This document shows positions 8,940 through 11,730 of a stretch of DNA of 11,730 bases, piece after piece. Position numbers and translations under genes: made by a program. Numbering within the stretch: position 1 is the stretch's first letter; each line of letters starts with the position of its first letter. Origin of the DNA: Lachnospiraceae bacterium (lineage in GTDB: Bacteria; Bacillota_A; Clostridia; Lachnospirales; Lachnospiraceae); contig VSOD01000097.1 in NCBI GenBank assembly GCA_009774655.1, forward strand, positions 1 through 11,730, in the 5' to 3' direction. The notes under the pieces were generated by a model. That model searched no databases, had not been told where the DNA came from, and worked only from the letters and a program-made list of their open reading frames with translations.

Positions 8940-9441
8940 AATATCGATCATTGTATTCTGTTTCGGGGTTTTGTTATGCGGAATCGGAGCTGGTGTGGCA
9001 TTTATGGAATTTGGCGGATATACTTACGGGGGAAAATATATTCTGGGGGAGCCGGATATGAGGACGGATCTGATCGATGTCGCATTCGAGCCGGAAGAGG
9101 AGCCCCTGGATATTTTCGGGGTGATCGGATCCTATAACCGCAGAAGTACCAGGATCGAAACGGACCGCAGTGTGCCGAAGAATACCGCACGGTTTTGCGT
9201 AACCTATAATGCAAAACGGGTGGAACCCTTTGCATGGTTGGAAGAAGAGGACGCGAGGATCGACTTTGGCTGGTACTGGAAGTATACCGGTGACGAGATG
9301 GGACTTATGATGGAAGCAAAGGATGTTATTCTGGAAAAACTGAAAGAAGGGGAACTGGTTTCCTGCGATATTGCAGAAGTGGAGAGCGTGACGGTACTGG
9401 TCAATCCGGCCAATGAGGGGGACGTGCGGATCATGTATTAA
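8923..9441 (+). CDS. Small single-pass membrane protein, hypothetical
   Basis: A 172-residue protein I do not recognise. One hydrophobic segment (about 8-28) follows a short basic N-terminus (M-S-R-L-H-K), giving an uncleaved anchor or signal peptide with the remaining ~140 residues outside the cell. C19 is not in a proper lipobox (Leu precedes it). The outer part starts with a Gly/Tyr-rich patch (30-40) and an acidic stretch (56-63), then a mixed region with several aromatic residues (103-121) and a beta-like end. It starts at ATG 8923 inside the HAAS gene (17-nt overlap), after a near-perfect AGGAGGTG (8911-8918), so the two are surely co-translated. By position it replaces the DUF4097-type surface protein often found after PadR-HAAS pairs, and it probably acts with the HAAS protein at the membrane (inference). 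Confidence 0.8.
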   Translation: MSRLHKISIIVFCFGVLLCGIGAGVAFMEFGGYTYGGKYILGEPDMRTDLIDVAFEPEEEPLDIFGVIGSYNRRSTRIETDRSVPKNTARFCVTYNAKRVEPFAWLEEEDARIDFGWYWKYTGDEMGLMMEAKDVILEKLKEGELVSCDIAEVESVTVLVNPANEGDVRIMY

Positions 9442-9796
9442 AGGTTACGATTCGGTTACTATGAAAGTCAGAGACTTTCACAGCATGGTGTAAGTTTATT
9501 TGCAGTGCAAAGGAATTCTTAAGAATTTTTCGTCTTTCTGTAGATGACTTATTGTGTTATGATAATTGTATAGTGTTTCCGCTGCTTTACGCGCAGGATA
9601 AATTTTCATGTGCAGGGAGAATGCATGAGGCGATGCTGGCAGTAGCGTTGTTTGAAGCTGGCGCGGCAGATGGAAATTCAGACATGTATAAAGCGTGGAT
9701 AATTATTGTAGGTTATACTGGATGAGTCAAGCGTAACAGGCATGGAAACGGAGCTTACAGGTTAAAGCAGCAAAGTCATCAAAGGGGGATGAAGAA
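9442..9796 (+). other. 355-nt intergenic region with two symmetric elements
   Basis: No convincing gene is seen. Twenty nt after the preceding stop is a perfect 8-bp hairpin, TGAAAGTC (9462-9469) with GACTTTCA (9473-9480), loop AGA, but no T-run follows. AATTCTTAAGAATT (9514-9527) is a perfect 14-bp palindrome followed by three more T; it could be a weak terminator or an operator. -10-like sequences occur at 9558-9563 (TATGAT) and 9714-9719 (TATACT), but neither has a good -35 box, so I cannot place the promoter of the downstream lipoprotein gene. A 34-codon frame at 9621-9725 has no properly spaced ribosome site. Confidence 0.5.
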
Positions 9797-11730
9797 ATGT
9801 ATCGGAAAAGAAGAACAGCGGTTTTTCTGGCAGGGGTACTTCTGGCAGGTATGTTGAGCGGGTGCGCCGGGCCGGCAGGAGGCGGAACGCCGGGACAGGT
9901 GGAAGGAGAAAGCTCTGGGGAGCAGGCCGCGACCGGGACGGATGCCTCCGGGGGAAACCGTGAAAACACCGCGGATACAGATGGAGCGGGCGGCTTAGAA
10001 AGTGCAGGAAATATGGATGGCGCCGGAGCGGCGCAGACTGGCGGCCGGCCGCAGTTGGTCACGCCTTCCGCATCAGACGCGGCAGATCTGGCGTCATTGG
10101 GCGTGACGCCCTGTGTGGAGCCTTATACGGTGGAGCCGGACTTAAGCAATATTGACAATCTGTGGCAGTTTTATCTGGACGATGAGGTGAAGGAGAAACT
10201 GGTGGAGAACGGGTTTGTGGTGTTTGGAAATGCCGGGCGGGAGTTTTTCCAGACCTACGAGATCGACCGCTATGAGCAGATCGCTCATTTTGTGACGGTG
10301 GATTCTTTGATGCACACGTACCATCTGTATTTCAGTTATCTTTTGAAAAATATAGAAAAGACATATCTGTCGGAAAATATCCGGCAGCTGAGCCGCAGGA
10401 TGCTTGACAACAGTGTGGCACAGTATGAGAAGCTAAAAGGCAGTGAATGGGAAAATGCTGCGAAACGTAATGTTGCCTTTTTTACCGTGGGTATGAAACT
10501 GCTGGATGACAGTACTGTCATAAATCCGGAAGCGGCCGATATGGCATCGTATGAACTTGACTGTATCGGGAAGGCAGACAGTATTTACGAATCGGCGATT
10601 ACGGGAGAGATGGAGGACTATACCCAGTATGTGCCCCGTGGCTACTATGAGGGAGACGAGGAACTGGAGCGGTATTTTAAGGCGATGATGTGGTATGGCC
10701 GGATTCATTTTGAGCAGAGAAGTGAAGAACTGGACAGAAGCGCACTCCTGATTTCCCAGGCGCTTTTGGCGGATGAGGAGGCTTACGGCCTGTGGGAATC
10801 CCTGTATGCCGTGACCAGCTTTTTTGCGGGAGCCAGTGACGATCCGGGTGTGTGCGAGTATGGGCCGGTGATCGAGAAGGCCTACGGCAGCGGTGTGAAG
10901 ACAGAGGAGCTGGCCGGGAACGCGGAGGGATTTGCGCGTTTTCATGAGATGACGGGAGCGCTTACGCCGCCGCAGATCAATTCCGTGCCCATCGGGGACG
11001 GGGAAGACAATGTGATTCTGGGCTTCCGCTTTATGGGGCAGCGTTTTACCATAGACGGCGCGATCATGCAGAAGCTGATCTACAGCGCGGTGCAGGAAAA
11101 CGGAAACGGGGACAAACGTATGCTTCCCGATGTGCTGGATGTACCGGCGGCGCTGGGCAGCGATCTGGCTCTTCGCATTCTGGAAGAGAACGGCGCAGCA
11201 GAGTATGCGGGCTATTCGGAGAATATGAACAGGCTGCGGGAGGCGCTTTCGCAGGAAAATAATGCCCTCTGGTCGGCCAGTCTGTACGCGAACTGGCTGC
11301 ACACACTGCGGCCCCTTCTGGAGGTGAAAGGCGAGGGCTACCCGGTGTTTATGCAGAGTGAAGAGTGGCAGAAGAAGGATCTGGAATGCTTTGCGGGCAG
11401 CTTTACGGAGTTGAAGCATGACACGATATTGTATGCAAAACAGGTGATCGCGGAGATGGGCGGCGGCGGTTACGAGCAGGAACCGGACGACAGGGGGTAC
11501 GTGGAGCCGGAACCTGTGGTCTATGCACGGTTTGTGGAGCTGGCGGATCGAACGGCCGAGGGGCTTAAGCGCTACGGGATGTTGAACAGCGTTGAGGAAG
11601 AGAATCTGACACGTCTGTCACAGATTGCCGGCCAGATGCTGGAGATTTCCAAAAAGGAGCTGCGGGAGGAAGTGTTGACAGACGAGGAGTACGAGTTTAT
11701 ACGGAACTACGGCGGCAATATCGAGCAGTT
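9797..11730 (+). CDS. DUF3160 domain lipoprotein (3' truncated by window)
   Basis: The frame is open for 644 codons to the right edge with no stop, so the C-terminus is missing. The N-terminus is a lipoprotein signal: basic M-Y-R-K-R-R, a hydrophobic core (8-19) and lipobox L-S-G-C with lipidated C23. Residues 24 to about 105 are a Gly/Ala/Ser/Thr-rich tether. The rest matches DUF3160: F-V-T-V-D-S-L-M-H-T-Y-H (about 165-178), G-F-R-F-M-G-Q-R-F near 415, R-M-L-P-D-V-L-D-V with A-L-G-S-D near 440-455, S-F-T-E-L-K-H-D-T-I-L-Y-A-K-Q near 535-550, and G-Y-V-E-P-E-P near 570. DUF3160 proteins are exported and of unknown function. ATG 9797 follows AAAGGGGG (9781-9788) by 8 nt. It is probably independent of the PadR operon, being 355 nt downstream. 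Confidence 0.93.
   Translation, partial: MYRKRRTAVFLAGVLLAGMLSGCAGPAGGGTPGQVEGESSGEQAATGTDASGGNRENTADTDGAGGLESAGNMDGAGAAQTGGRPQLVTPSASDAADLASLGVTPCVEPYTVEPDLSNIDNLWQFYLDDEVKEKLVENGFVVFGNAGREFFQTYEIDRYEQIAHFVTVDSLMHTYHLYFSYLLKNIEKTYLSENIRQLSRRMLDNSVAQYEKLKGSEWENAAKRNVAFFTVGMKLLDDSTVINPEAADMASYELDCIGKADSIYESAITGEMEDYTQYVPRGYYEGDEELERYFKAMMWYGRIHFEQRSEELDRSALLISQALLADEEAYGLWESLYAVTSFFAGASDDPGVCEYGPVIEKAYGSGVKTEELAGNAEGFARFHEMTGALTPPQINSVPIGDGEDNVILGFRFMGQRFTIDGAIMQKLIYSAVQENGNGDKRMLPDVLDVPAALGSDLALRILEENGAAEYAGYSENMNRLREALSQENNALWSASLYANWLHTLRPLLEVKGEGYPVFMQSEEWQKKDLECFAGSFTELKHDTILYAKQVIAEMGGGGYEQEPDDRGYVEPEPVVYARFVELADRTAEGLKRYGMLNSVEEENLTRLSQIAGQMLEISKKELREEVLTDEEYEFIRNYGGNIEQ

Noticed and set aside
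9621..9725. 34-codon frame in the intergenic region before the lipoprotein
   Set aside because: The GGGAG before the ATG is only one base away, too close to work, and the peptide has no recognisable features. A real small protein cannot be ruled out.
10433..11419. Long open frame on the - strand (328 codons)
   Set aside because: It lies wholly inside the DUF3160 gene, whose conserved motifs are clear. Its translation is His/Arg/Leu-rich low-quality sequence typical of an antisense shadow in GC-rich DNA.

Overview
The window looks like chromosomal DNA of a moderately GC-rich clostridial Firmicute, most likely a Lachnospiraceae gut bacterium. This is inferred from strong GGAGG ribosome binding sites, TTGACA promoters with TGn-extended -10 boxes, and the gene families present; no 16S or other marker is in the window. 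All convincing genes lie on the + strand. Nothing resembles an insertion sequence, phage, CRISPR array, tRNA or rRNA.

Layout: (1) 1-617, the C-terminal end of a probable KAP-type P-loop NTPase. (2) 618-882, an intergenic region with a good promoter, a 16-bp dyad and a perfect 12-bp hairpin, leading into (3) a complete carB (883-4125) with no carA beside it. (4) 4126-4547, a promoter and a ~300-nt leader RNA with several stable helices, mutually exclusive pairings and an intrinsic terminator ~35 nt before the next gene. (5) 4548-7241, a three-gene exporter operon: an ABC ATPase of the COG4586 type and two ABC-2-like permeases. (6) 7242-9441, a PadR repressor with its promoter, a HAAS/DUF1700-type membrane protein with an unusually long linker, and a small single-pass membrane protein. 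(7) 9442-9796, a non-coding gap. (8) 9797 to the right edge, a DUF3160 lipoprotein cut off by the window.

How they may work together: CarB makes carbamoyl phosphate for pyrimidines and arginine and keeps the residues for ornithine and UMP control. The ABC exporter should form one complex, an ATPase plus a heteromeric permease pair; its substrate is unknown. Its expression is probably gated by the leader, which reads as an attenuator or riboswitch-type element I cannot assign to a known class. The PadR-HAAS-membrane protein set is an envelope-associated module, probably autoregulated by PadR. The most promising undescribed element is the exporter leader (4243-4513), including a possible short leader peptide whose stop codon lies in the closing helix of a three-way junction.
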